Origin: Chloroflexota bacterium | GTDB taxonomy: Bacteria; Chloroflexota; Anaerolineae; Anaerolineales; Villigracilaceae | DNA: 64,000 nt | Assembly (NCBI GenBank): GCA_016223135.1 | Contig: JACRPQ010000010.1 | Coordinates: 186,001 to 250,000 of the forward strand | Direction: 5' to 3' | Shown: in pieces, positions 25,884-33,707 of the stretch | How the letters are laid out: each line of letters starts with the position of its first letter | Position numbering within the stretch: position 1 is the first letter of the stretch | Program-made: the position numbers and the translations under genes | The notes under the pieces: generated by a model | Seen by the model: only the letters and a program-made list of their open reading frames with translations | What the model was told of the DNA's origin: nothing | Database searches by the model: none

Positions 25884-26477
25884 TCAATCCGCTTTTTCAA
25901 CGATTAGGATAAACCCCTCGCGGCGCAGGACGCGCACCGCGCTCCCTGCCTTGATGGGCTTCTCACTACGCGCCGACCATAACTCACTGCCGACTTGCAC
26001 GCTTCCTTCCTCATGGATGCGAGTCTTCGCTTCGCCAATCTGACCAATCAGGGCATCCAGGTCATGCGCCGGTCTGATTCGCGCGGCTTGGAGCGACTTG
26101 CTCACCGCAATCCACAGAAAACCAGCCACCAACACCGACGCGATGAACGCTACAAACAAGTTGACCGCCGGTCCGCCCGTTTGGCTGGGAAACAAAAAAA
26201 TCGAGCCGATCACCAGCACGATAATCGAAATTCCCAAGTACAACTCACCTTTGGGCTTTCGCAGGGAATACACAAAAGGGATGACGCTTAAGAAAATCAA
26301 CGTCAGCGCCCACCAGTTGAAAGACAGGTTATAGATGCCATATCCCGCCAGCGTCAGGCTGATCAACGCTCCCGCTTCGAGCAACCCCGTCCCCGGCGTG
26401 GCAAGCGCCAGCATCGCCATCAACACTCCCGCCAGCAGAAACAGATAGGCAATATTGGGATTCAGTAAAAAATCCAT
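25884..26477 (-). CDS. nfeD: NfeD-family membrane protein
   Basis: A 197-residue protein with about four to five transmembrane segments and a C-terminal OB-fold of about 60 residues (LIGQIGEAKTRIHEEGSVQV ... KAGSAVRVLRREGFILIVE). It lacks the ClpP-like serine protease domain found in long NfeD proteins. NfeD and slipin genes are classically paired; both are thought to organise membrane protein quality control. TATAAT (complement of 26495-26500) and GGAG lie upstream of the ATG. Confidence 0.85.
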   Translation of the reverse strand: MDFLLNPNIAYLFLLAGVLMAMLALATPGTGLLEAGALISLTLAGYGIYNLSFNWWALTLIFLSVIPFVYSLRKPKGELYLGISIIVLVIGSIFLFPSQTGGPAVNLFVAFIASVLVAGFLWIAVSKSLQAARIRPAHDLDALIGQIGEAKTRIHEEGSVQVGSELWSARSEKPIKAGSAVRVLRREGFILIVEKAD

Positions 26478-26621
26478 GGGCTACTCCATTTCATTATACA
26501 ACACTTGGCACGTTTTCCTGCCAGTTGACGTTCTATTTGCTATACGGAAACCTTCGAAAAAAGTTTTCCTTTGCAGGCTGTATAATACAGCCGCAAATCA
26601 TGTCCTTTTCAAGGAGTCAAT

Positions 26622-27950
26622 GTGAAATTCAACAAAATCTGTGTGCTGGGGCTGGGATACATCGGGCTCCCCACCGCCGCCACCTTCGCCGCGCACGGCA
26701 TCCAAGTCATCGGTGTGGACATCAATCCCTTGGTCGTCGAAACATTGAAACGGGGCGAACTCCACATCCACGAGCCGGGCTTGCGCGAAGTCGTCGAACA
26801 GGCGCTCGCCTCGGGCAAACTCACCGTCTCTTCACACCCCGAAGAAGCCGACGCCTTTCTGATTGCCGTCCCCACTCCCTTTCATGAGGATAAATTCGCC
26901 GAGTACGAAGGCAGACGCTACAAACTGGCAGACATGAGCGCCGTCATCGCAGCGACGGAAGCCATCCTGCCGCACCTTCGCAAAGGGAATTTGGTCATCC
27001 TCGAATCGACCTCGCCGCCTCGCACCACCCTTGACCTGGTTCGCCCCATCTTGGAACGTTCCACGCTGAAAGCGGGTTCTGACTTCTTCCTGTGCTATTC
27101 GCCGGAGCGCGTCCTGCCCGGACAAATTCTGCGCGAGCTCGTCGAGAATGCCCGCGTCATTGGCGGCATAACACCCGAATCGGCGCGCGCCGGGCGTGAC
27201 CTGTATGCCACCTTCGTCAAAGGGCAAATCGTCGAAACCGACGCCACCACCGCCGAAATGGTCAAACTGATGGAAAACACTTACCGCGATGTCAACATTG
27301 CCATCGCCAACGAGTTTGCCCGCCTCGCCGAAAAATTCGGCGTGGACGTGTGGGATGCCATCCGCCTCGCCAACCTGCACCCGCGCGTAAACATCCTCAA
27401 CCCGGGTCCCGGCGTCGGCGGTCATTGCATCAGCGTGGATCCCTGGTTCTTCGTCGAAACCGCGCCGGAGCTCACGCCGCTCATCTACCACGCCCGCAAA
27501 GTCAACGATGAACAGCCGCGCTTTGTTGTGAAGCGGGTCAAGGAGGCGCTGGGCAGGCTGAACGGCAAACGCATCGCCGCCCTCGGTCTCGCCTACAAAG
27601 CGGATGTGGACGACCTGCGCGAAAGCCCCGCCGTCGAGGTTGTGCATCTCCTTCAGCAGGCAGGCGCACAGGTCAAAGCCTGGGAACCGTTCAAACCGCA
27701 CGCCCAACTCAAAGGCATTGACATCTCCCCCACCCTGCAAGACGCTCTGCAAAATGCGGATGCCGTCCTGCTCCTCGTGCGTCACACCGAATTCACCCGC
27801 CTCGATCCCACAGACCTTGCCGCCAAGACACCCGCCCGCATCGCCATAGACACGGTCAACGGCTGGAATCGGGAAACATGGCAAAAGGCAGGTTTCCAAT
27901 TCCACCGCCTCGGCGACGCCAAACCGCAAATCGTAAATCGCAAATCATAA
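26622..27950 (+). CDS. wecC: UDP-N-acetyl-D-mannosamine dehydrogenase
   Basis: A 442-residue UDP-sugar dehydrogenase. The N-terminal NAD motif is VLGLGYIGLPTA; the catalytic region has LMENTYRDVNIAIANEFARL, NPGPGVGGHCISVDPWF (active-site Cys) and AALGLAYKADVDDLRESPA. The pairing with a UDP-GlcNAc 2-epimerase gene 12 bp downstream supports UDP-ManNAc to UDP-ManNAcA oxidation for surface polysaccharide. It starts with GTG at 26622, preceded by AAGGAG; TATAAT is at 26581. The last residues (PQIVNRKS) and the stop codon lie in a GTAAATC tandem repeat. Confidence 0.92.
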   Translation: MKFNKICVLGLGYIGLPTAATFAAHGIQVIGVDINPLVVETLKRGELHIHEPGLREVVEQALASGKLTVSSHPEEADAFLIAVPTPFHEDKFAEYEGRRYKLADMSAVIAATEAILPHLRKGNLVILESTSPPRTTLDLVRPILERSTLKAGSDFFLCYSPERVLPGQILRELVENARVIGGITPESARAGRDLYATFVKGQIVETDATTAEMVKLMENTYRDVNIAIANEFARLAEKFGVDVWDAIRLANLHPRVNILNPGPGVGGHCISVDPWFFVETAPELTPLIYHARKVNDEQPRFVVKRVKEALGRLNGKRIAALGLAYKADVDDLRESPAVEVVHLLQQAGAQVKAWEPFKPHAQLKGIDISPTLQDALQNADAVLLLVRHTEFTRLDPTDLAAKTPARIAIDTVNGWNRETWQKAGFQFHRLGDAKPQIVNRKS

Positions 27951-27961
27951 ATCGTAAATCG
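27926..27961. repeat. GTAAATC-type tandem repeat, T5
   Basis: Five 7-bp units (CAAATCG, TAAATCG) across the wecC stop codon and up to the wecB start. Confidence 0.85.
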
Positions 27962-27962
27962 A

Positions 27963-29210
27963 ATGAAAATCCTCTCCGTCTTTGGCACCCGCCCCGAAGC
28001 CGTCAAGATGGCGCCCATCGTGCGTCTGCTCGCACAAACGCCGGGCATCGAGTCGCGCGTATGCGTCACGGCGCAGCACCGCCAGATGCTCGACCAGGTA
28101 TTGGAGCTATTCCAGATTCAACCCGATTACGACCTCGACCTGATGCGCGAAGGACAATCGCTGGCGCAATTGACAGCAGGCATCTTCCTGCACCTTGACC
28201 CCGTGCTGGAGGAAGTCCAACCCGATTGGGTGCTGGCAGTCGGTGACACGACCACCGTCGTCACCACCTGCCAATTGGCGTTCTACCGCCGCATCAAGTT
28301 CGGACACGTGGAGGCAGGATTGCGCACGCATAACAAATGGCATCCCTTCCCCGAGGAAATCAACCGCCGCCTCGCCACCACCATGGCAGACCTGCACTTT
28401 GCGCCCACCGAATGGTCGCGCAGCAACCTGCTCCACGAGGGAGTGGACGAAAAAGACATCGTCGTCACCGGCAACCCGGTCATAGATGCGCTGAAATATG
28501 TTGCAGAACAACCTGCTCCCCGCCTTGTGACAGAATTGCTGGAGAAGTTAGGGGTGGAGTTTGATAGTCTCGAGTCTAATAGTCGGGAGTCTGATAGTCG
28601 GGAGTCGAATAGTCCTATGAGACCAACGACTATCAGACTAGAGACTATCAGACTAGAGACTATAAGACCAGAGACTACAAGACTAAAGACTAAAAAGCTC
28701 ATCCTCGTCACCGCCCATCGGCGCGAAAACTTTGGTCAACCCATTGAAAACATCTGCCATGCGCTGCTGCAACTGGCTGAACGCGGCGATGTGGAAATCG
28801 TCTATCCCGTCCACTTGAACCCGAACGTGCAGGAGCCAGTCTATCGCCTCCTCAAAGGTGTGCCGGGAATTACGCTTCTGCCGCCGCTGGATTACCTTCC
28901 GCTGGTGCATCTGATGAAACGCGCCACCCTTATCCTGACCGACTCCGGCGGATTGCAAGAAGAAGCGCCCACCTTCGGCATCCCGGTCCTTGTCCTGCGC
29001 GAGACCACCGAACGCCCGGAGGGAGTCAAAGCGGGGACGCTCAAGCTGGTTGGAACAGAGACCAGCCGCATCGTCCAGGAAGCGACGCGATTACTGGATG
29101 ATGAGTCCGAGTATGCGAAAATGGCAAAAGCGTCCAATCCTTACGGCGATGGTCACGCGGCAGAACGAATCGTTGAAGCGCTCCTCCAGCGGGCAGAAAA
29201 CATTGGGTAA
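27963..29210 (+). CDS. wecB: UDP-N-acetylglucosamine 2-epimerase with repeat-encoded insertion
   Basis: A 415-residue enzyme that interconverts UDP-GlcNAc and UDP-ManNAc. Family motifs: FGTRPEAVKMAP, VGDTTT, FGHVEAGLRTHN, PFPEEINRR, VTAHRRENFG, LTDSGGLQEEAPTFG and RETTERPEG. About 40 residues near 200-240 are extra compared with the usual 370-380 residues and are encoded by a tandem repeat, giving low-complexity text such as ESDSRESNS and IRLETIRLE. It lies just before VTAHRRENFG, at the hinge between the two Rossmann-like domains. The reading frame is intact. Follows wecC by 12 bp. Confidence 0.92.
   Translation: MKILSVFGTRPEAVKMAPIVRLLAQTPGIESRVCVTAQHRQMLDQVLELFQIQPDYDLDLMREGQSLAQLTAGIFLHLDPVLEEVQPDWVLAVGDTTTVVTTCQLAFYRRIKFGHVEAGLRTHNKWHPFPEEINRRLATTMADLHFAPTEWSRSNLLHEGVDEKDIVVTGNPVIDALKYVAEQPAPRLVTELLEKLGVEFDSLESNSRESDSRESNSPMRPTTIRLETIRLETIRPETTRLKTKKLILVTAHRRENFGQPIENICHALLQLAERGDVEIVYPVHLNPNVQEPVYRLLKGVPGITLLPPLDYLPLVHLMKRATLILTDSGGLQEEAPTFGIPVLVLRETTERPEGVKAGTLKLVGTETSRIVQEATRLLDDESEYAKMAKASNPYGDGHAAERIVEALLQRAENIG
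28563..28695. repeat. In-frame GAGTCTGATAGTC-type repeat inside wecB, T6
   Basis: Left half has units like GATAGTCGGGAGTC; right half has the inverse (GACTATCAGACTAGA). About 130 bp, length compatible with the reading frame. Confidence 0.88.
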
Positions 29211-29238
29211 AGACAGCCATAACGCCCCTCAATGTGAG

Positions 29239-29244
29239 TATAAT
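29239..29244 (+). promoter_or_regulatory. -10 box 7 nt before a start codon
   Basis: TATAAT, then 7 nt, then ATG at 29252. No -35 hexamer and no ribosome site; leaderless pattern. Confidence 0.5.
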
Positions 29245-29251
29245 GAGCGTG

Positions 29252-30184
29252 ATGAAAGCGGTTCGGCGTTTCACTGCATTCGTATTGGCGCTTATGCTGC
29301 TGTTCGCGCCGCAGGCGACGGCGCAGGCGCAATCGGCGGATGTGCGCTACTTCCCCGAAACGGGACATTACGTCAAGGGGGTGTTCCTGCAATTCTATAA
29401 CGCCGCCAAAGACCCCGTCCTCGTCTATGGCTACCCCATCACCGAACAAATCACCGCGCGGGACGGCAAGACCGTGCAATACTTCCAACGCGCCCGCTTC
29501 GAACTGACGGCAGCGAACCGCGTGCAACTCACCCCATTAGGCACGCTCACCTATCAGCCCCGCAACCCTCTACCCATCGAAAACAGCAACGGCTGTGAAA
29601 AATATCCCAGCGGTTACAGCGTCTGCTTCACCTTTCTTGATTTTTACAAAGCCCATGGCGGACCCGCTCAATTTGGCAACCCCATCTCTCCCTTTGAAAC
29701 GGCGGATGGGCTGATTGTGCAATACTTCGAGGGCGCGCGTTTCGAGTGGCGCGCTGACCGCGGCGCGGAAAAATGGGTGGTCATCTCCGACCTCGGGCGC
29801 CTCTACTTCGACCTGCAAAAGGAAGACCCCGCTCACCTCCGCCCCGCCCCGCCGCCGGAGGCAGCCATTAAGCCGGTGCTCTCCCTCAAGGCGCGCGCTT
29901 TTGTGTTGAAAGCAGTCACCCTCAACAGCGGCTCGCAAACCGTTTATGTCATCGTACAGGACCAAACTTCCGATGCGCTGGAAAACGCCTCGGTCAAAGC
30001 CGTGGTGCGCTTCACCGATGGCTCGACGCAGGAATACACCTTCACCACCAACGCATGGGGCATCGGGCAGGTCACATTCGATTTCAACAACCAAAAAGCA
30101 GGGGAACTCGTCACCATCGAAGTCAGCGTGAATTACCAGGGGCTGACGACGACCACCATAACCTCATTTCGAATCTGGTTCTAA
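29252..30184 (+). CDS. Secreted protein with LGFP-like and Ig-like parts
   Basis: About 310 residues with a signal peptide: MKAVRRF, core TAFVLALMLLFA, cleavage likely after AQAQS. The mature part begins with RYFPETGHYVKGVFLQFYN and repeats of the type GYPITE...YFQRARFE and FGNPISPFE...YFEGARFE, which resemble LGFP-like tandem repeats common in secreted proteins of Chloroflexota. Two Cys lie in the middle. The last 90 residues look like an Ig-like beta-sandwich. Function unknown, presumably cell-surface. ATG at 29252 is 7 nt after TATAAT; GTG 29234 and ATG 29243 are in-frame alternatives. Confidence 0.72.
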   Translation: MKAVRRFTAFVLALMLLFAPQATAQAQSADVRYFPETGHYVKGVFLQFYNAAKDPVLVYGYPITEQITARDGKTVQYFQRARFELTAANRVQLTPLGTLTYQPRNPLPIENSNGCEKYPSGYSVCFTFLDFYKAHGGPAQFGNPISPFETADGLIVQYFEGARFEWRADRGAEKWVVISDLGRLYFDLQKEDPAHLRPAPPPEAAIKPVLSLKARAFVLKAVTLNSGSQTVYVIVQDQTSDALENASVKAVVRFTDGSTQEYTFTTNAWGIGQVTFDFNNQKAGELVTIEVSVNYQGLTTTTITSFRIWF

Positions 30185-30205
30185 ATCCTCATGCTCTCCT
30201 ACAAT

Positions 30206-30306
30206 AACCTGAATTCGGGATAAGGCTTTTGAATCGTCCCGAAGGCTTTTGACGCAGCGGGTTCGAGAGCAGAATCAGCCTTCGGGACGCTTATCCCGAA
30301 CTGACG
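30206..30306. repeat. Palindromic element family C, copy C1
   Basis: 101 bp. Outer arms TTCGGGATAAG and CTTATCCCGAA (11 bp), inner arms GTCCCGAAGGCT and AGCCTTCGGGAC (12 bp). Differs from C2 (62960) at about two to three positions. Confidence 0.9.
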
Positions 30307-30329
30307 TTACAATACGTAGAGAACGGATT

Positions 30330-31016
30330 CTATCCGGCTGGAATTTCCGCCCAATCGAACACCGGCCCATTCTTGCACGCCAGTTTCCAGCCGGACTTCA
30401 ACGTCACAGCGCACACACCGCACTCCGCGACTCCCCCACACGGCATCGGCGTCCGCACGAGGACTTGCGCTTCTTTCCCCGCCCAAACCTGACTCGACCC
30501 GCCCAGCCTTTCCCTCAGCCCCGGCAGATTCTCACGCAGCACATCGAAAGCGGCGTAATCCGCCCACGCAAGGACTTCCTCCAACAGAGAAAACGGCTGG
30601 ACCTCCACCTCGTCCGGTAGGCGCTCCACATCCAAGTCACTGACAAGCGCCACCCCTGCGCCCTGCTGCAATGCGGGCTGAATTAACGCTTTCAGCCGGT
30701 CTGCCTTGCCGTCGAACGGAATGAGCGCCACCTTCCGCGCCGAAGGCGGCAGGGCAAAGCCGCGCCCCAACGGACCGCGCAGAGCGATTTCAGCGCCGGG
30801 CGTCCAAGTCTTTGGGATGGGCGCACATGCGATAAAACCCAAAGGCGTGGATTCCGTAGAGAAAAGGGGAACAGGCAAAGGGTCGAGAAAGGAAGCGGAT
30901 GAGGCGAGCAGATACTGCCCCGGTGCAGGAATCAGATGCGGCGGGCAGGCAATCCGCGCTTGAACCTCGCCGCTCTCCAAAATCAACTCGATGACCTGTC
31001 CACAACCGCTGTGCAT
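30330..31016 (-). CDS. PyrK-like iron-sulfur flavoprotein electron-transfer subunit
   Basis: A 228-residue protein in the ferredoxin-reductase-like style of PyrK, the electron-transfer subunit of dihydroorotate dehydrogenase B. A beta-barrel N-terminus with PAPGQYLLAS is followed by a nucleotide-binding region that has diverged. The C-terminus holds a [2Fe-2S] motif: CGGVAECGVCAVTLKSG and a fourth Cys in KLACKNGPVFD. No pyrD is adjacent; pyrD may lie elsewhere. There is no ribosome site. TAGCAT lies 6 nt before the ATG, a weaker instance of the leaderless pattern. Confidence 0.72.
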   Translation of the reverse strand: MHSGCGQVIELILESGEVQARIACPPHLIPAPGQYLLASSASFLDPLPVPLFSTESTPLGFIACAPIPKTWTPGAEIALRGPLGRGFALPPSARKVALIPFDGKADRLKALIQPALQQGAGVALVSDLDVERLPDEVEVQPFSLLEEVLAWADYAAFDVLRENLPGLRERLGGSSQVWAGKEAQVLVRTPMPCGGVAECGVCAVTLKSGWKLACKNGPVFDWAEIPAG

Positions 31017-31069
31017 GGCGCTATGCTATCATGGCGGTATAATAATTTCAACTACCAACTGGAGGAACC

Positions 31070-32104
31070 ATGAACATCGCGGAGTTTATCAAAGCATTGG
31101 CGGGCTTTTCGTGGATGGCGGTGATTGGCTTGGGCATACTGGCAATTGCCCGGGCGAGCCGTAAACAAAGCGCCAAAGGCATTACATCGGCAGTGCTGGG
31201 GCTGATTGTCCTGGCGGTGGTGCTGACTGTTGCAGGCGCAGGCTTGGTCTTTATCGAACCAACCCACGCGGGCGTTGTCATCACCATTTTGGGCGAGGGC
31301 GGCATGCGCCCCGAACCGCTGCTGCCGGGTCTGCATTGGATTGTCCCGTTTGTGGAGCGGGTGGAACTGTACCCCACCACTACCCAAACCTTCACCATGG
31401 CGCGGACGGCAAGCGAGGGCGAAACACAGGGACTCATCACGGTTGAGGCGCGCACGTCCGACGGTCAGCGCATCTTCGTCGATTCGTCGGTGATTTACCG
31501 CATCGAGCCTTCCGCTGTGCCGCAGATTCACAGGACCTGGCAGCGCCGCTATCAGGACGATCTGATTCTGCCGCAGACGCGCGGCATCATCCGCGACGCG
31601 GTATCGCAATACCGCGTCGAAGAAGTGGTGAGCACCAAGCGGTTTGACATGACCAACCAGATCACTACACAACTACAGCAGGTCATGGCAGAAAATGGCT
31701 TGACACTGGTGGACTTCGTCCTGCGCGACATTACCTTCACCGAAGAGTACGCTCAATCCATCGAGCAAAAACAGATTGCCGAACAGCTGGCGCTGCAAGC
31801 CAAGTTCGTTGTGGAGCAAAAGAAACAGGAAGCCGAACAAGCCCGCCAGGTGGCGCAAGGTCAGGCGGATGCGGCGGTGATTGCGGCAAAGGGCGCGGCA
31901 GAGGCGCAAATCATCCAGGCGGAAGCGCAGGCAAAAGCCAACGAACTGATCGGTCAGTCGCTCCAAGCCAACCCGGAAATCCTGCAATACCAATACATCC
32001 TGAAACTGGCGCCAAGCGTGCAGACCATCTTCATCCCCAGCGGCAATCAATTCATCCTGCCTTTGCCAAACACGACGATCAACCCGGGCGTGGAAGCGCC
32101 GTAA
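31070..32104 (+). CDS. SPFH/prohibitin-like membrane protein
   Basis: A 344-residue band-7 protein. Two N-terminal transmembrane segments (about 11-28 and 40-63) precede the prohibitin-like SPFH domain: EPTHAGVVITILGEGGM, LLPGLHWIVPFVERVELYP, TSDGQRIFVDSSVIYRI. Next is a charged coiled coil (VEQKKQEAEQARQVAQGQAD) and a C-terminal YQYILKLAPSVQTIFIPSG. Likely assembles into membrane rings. GGAGG precedes the ATG. It is transcribed alone; selD follows after a repeat-filled gap. Confidence 0.88.
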   Translation: MNIAEFIKALAGFSWMAVIGLGILAIARASRKQSAKGITSAVLGLIVLAVVLTVAGAGLVFIEPTHAGVVITILGEGGMRPEPLLPGLHWIVPFVERVELYPTTTQTFTMARTASEGETQGLITVEARTSDGQRIFVDSSVIYRIEPSAVPQIHRTWQRRYQDDLILPQTRGIIRDAVSQYRVEEVVSTKRFDMTNQITTQLQQVMAENGLTLVDFVLRDITFTEEYAQSIEQKQIAEQLALQAKFVVEQKKQEAEQARQVAQGQADAAVIAAKGAAEAQIIQAEAQAKANELIGQSLQANPEILQYQYILKLAPSVQTIFIPSGNQFILPLPNTTINPGVEAP

Positions 32105-32122
32105 AACGACCTGCTAGAGTAT

Positions 32123-32166
32123 GGTAAGTGGAAAGCAAAAATACCTTTCCACTTACTATTTACTAC
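32123..32166. repeat. GGTAAGTGGAAA-type inverted tandem repeat, T7
   Basis: GGTAAGTGGAAA on the left and TTTCCACTTACTATTTACT on the right form a hairpin directly after the SPFH gene. A related sequence occurs at 62776. Confidence 0.75.
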
Positions 32167-32250
32167 CTCACCTTACGCAATTTCTTCGTAGCGCGACTTT
32201 CATGTCGCCCGAAAACGCGAGATAAATCTCGCGCTACTGCGTAACATGAG
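32167..32250. repeat. Palindromic element family D, copy D2
   Basis: 84 bp, about 90 per cent identical to D1 by eye, with ends CTCACCTTACGCA and CTGCGTAACATGAG. Confidence 0.85.
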
Positions 32251-32259
32251 TTACTACTT

Positions 32260-33321
32260 ATGCCCATTCCTCACACCGGACGCGAAATCCGCCTGACGAC
32301 TCTTTCCGCCTGCGCGGGTTGAGCGTCCAAACTAAGCGCCGATGCGCTGACGCAGGTTCTGCGTCCCCTCAAAGACATCTTCGACGCCGCCTCCTTCCCG
32401 GACCTGTTGATTGGTCTGCGCGAACCGGACGATGCGGCTGTTTGGCGTTTGGACGACGAGCGCGCCATCGTCGTCACCACCGATTTTTTCACGCCGGTGG
32501 TGGATGACGCCTACGACTACGGCGCCATTGCCGCCGCCAACAGCCTTTCGGACATATACGCGATGGGCGGGCGTCCCTTCCTGGCGTTGAACGTGGCGGC
32601 GCTTCCTGACCACCTGCCCCCTGAAATTTCCAGCGAAATCATTCGCGGCGGGGCGGAAAAGGCGCGTGAGGCAGGCGTGGTCATCGCCGGCGGACACACG
32701 GTCAAGGACAAGGAACCGAAATATGGTCTGGTTGTGCTTGGGTTCGTTCATCCCCAAAAAATGTTGAGCAAAGGCGGATTGCAGGTCGGCGACGCGCTGG
32801 TGTTGACCAAGCCGCTCGGCTTTGGAGTCACCACCACTGCCTTGAAGCGCGAGCAGGCAGAAGAGGCGGATGTGCGCGAGGCGGTGGATTGGATGAAGCA
32901 ATTGAACGACAAGGCGGGACAGCTGGCAGTTGAATTCGGTCTGCGCGCGGCAACGGACATCACCGGCTATAGTTTTCTGGGTCACGCGCTGGAGATGGCA
33001 GAGGCTTCGGGCGCGGCTCTGCATTTTGAGTTCGGCAAGATTCCGTTCATCGCCTGCGCCCGCAAGTACGCCGAAATGGGGTGCTTTCCCGGCGGCGCAT
33101 TCGACAACAAGGCATACTTTGAGCCGAAGATACGCTTCGACGCGTCAATTGACGAAGCGAACCAGATGCTGCTATTCGACCCGCAGACCAGCGGAGGTCT
33201 CCTGCTGGGCGTGCCGCAGGAAAAAGTAGAGGCGTTTCTCAGCCGGGCGCGGGAAATCGGTCAAGCCGCGTGGGTGGTGGGACGCGTCGAGGCAGGCTCA
33301 GGTATTCAAGTAGGAGGTTGA
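32260..33321 (+). CDS. selD: Selenide, water dikinase SelD, a selenoprotein (in-frame UGA)
   Basis: Makes selenophosphate from selenide and ATP. The uninterrupted frame starts only at 32407, but reading from ATG 32260 through TGA at 32320-32322 gives the missing N-terminus: LTTLSACAGUASKLSADAL. This aligns with E. coli LTQYSHGAGCGCKISP, so UGA occupies the catalytic Cys17 position and the essential Lys is kept. The second family Cys is Ser. Downstream, PDDAAV, VTTDFFTPVVDD, LSDIYAMGGRP, IAGGHTVKDKEP and DPQTSGGLLLG are all present. Total 353 residues with Sec. A SECIS-like hairpin follows the UGA. Sec-containing SelD is known in several phyla. No Shine-Dalgarno sequence is seen. Confidence 0.92.
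32320..32365 (+). promoter_or_regulatory. Sec UGA codon and bacterial SECIS hairpin
   Basis: UGA at 32320-32322. Downstream, GACGCAG (32349-32355), loop GTT, CTGCGTC (32359-32365) forms a perfect 7-bp stem. Its tip GCAGGUUCUGC nearly equals the GCAGGUCUGC tip of the E. coli fdhF SECIS that binds SelB. The GGU is about 32 nt after UGA, longer than in fdhF (about 18) but within the range reported for bacterial elements. Confidence 0.8.
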
Positions 33322-33323
33322 GC

Positions 33324-33476
33324 ATGTTTACACCGGGCATTGCAGAACTTCTTGGTGCGTTCCTTATCGTCGCGCTCTGGCTGGCAATACCAGTGGGGGT
33401 TCTCTATCTGCTCTATGCCATCTACAAGAAACTTTCCCGCATCGAAGAGCATCTGAAACAAAACGAAAAACAGTAA
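33324..33476 (+). CDS. Small single-helix membrane protein after selD
   Basis: A 50-residue protein starting 2 nt after the selD stop, with AGGAGG 6 nt before its ATG. One long hydrophobic segment (LLGAFLIVALWLAIPVGVLY) is followed by a charged amphipathic tail (KKLSRIEEHLKQNEKQ). No known family. Its position and strong ribosome site imply co-expression with selD, but nothing shows a selenium role. A longer in-frame start at 33270 overlaps selD and is rejected. Confidence 0.7.
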   Translation: MFTPGIAELLGAFLIVALWLAIPVGVLYLLYAIYKKLSRIEEHLKQNEKQ

Positions 33477-33560
33477 TCCCCTCATCAGGGGAGAAAACGG
33501 TTTGGGAAACAGAATCCCGCCTCGGCGAAGCATGAGGCGTTCATCTTCATCCATAAGGGC

Positions 33561-33656
33561 ACTGCAAAAGGTTGTTCTACCGCCGAGATTGCCGAGCATA
33601 CAGAGGCAATAAAGAACGCTGCGCTCTCCGCGTCTCTACGGTAAGTTTTTTCAGTG
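33561..33656. repeat. Dispersed element family E, copy E2 (uninterrupted)
   Basis: Begins ACTGCAAAAGGTTGTTCTAC and ends GTAAGTTTTTTCAGT, with CTGCGCTCTCCGCGTCTC in the middle. It serves as the empty-site reference for E3, which carries a C element. Confidence 0.8.
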
Positions 33657-33707
33657 GACTCATCCATAGTACAATAAAGGAAACAAAGGTATTCCAATCG
33701 TAGGATC

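Noticed and set aside
32260-32406. selD as a pseudogene or a gene starting at 32407
   Set aside because: The sequence before and after the TGA encodes a continuous, conserved SelD N-terminus, the TGA sits exactly at the catalytic residue, and a SECIS hairpin follows.
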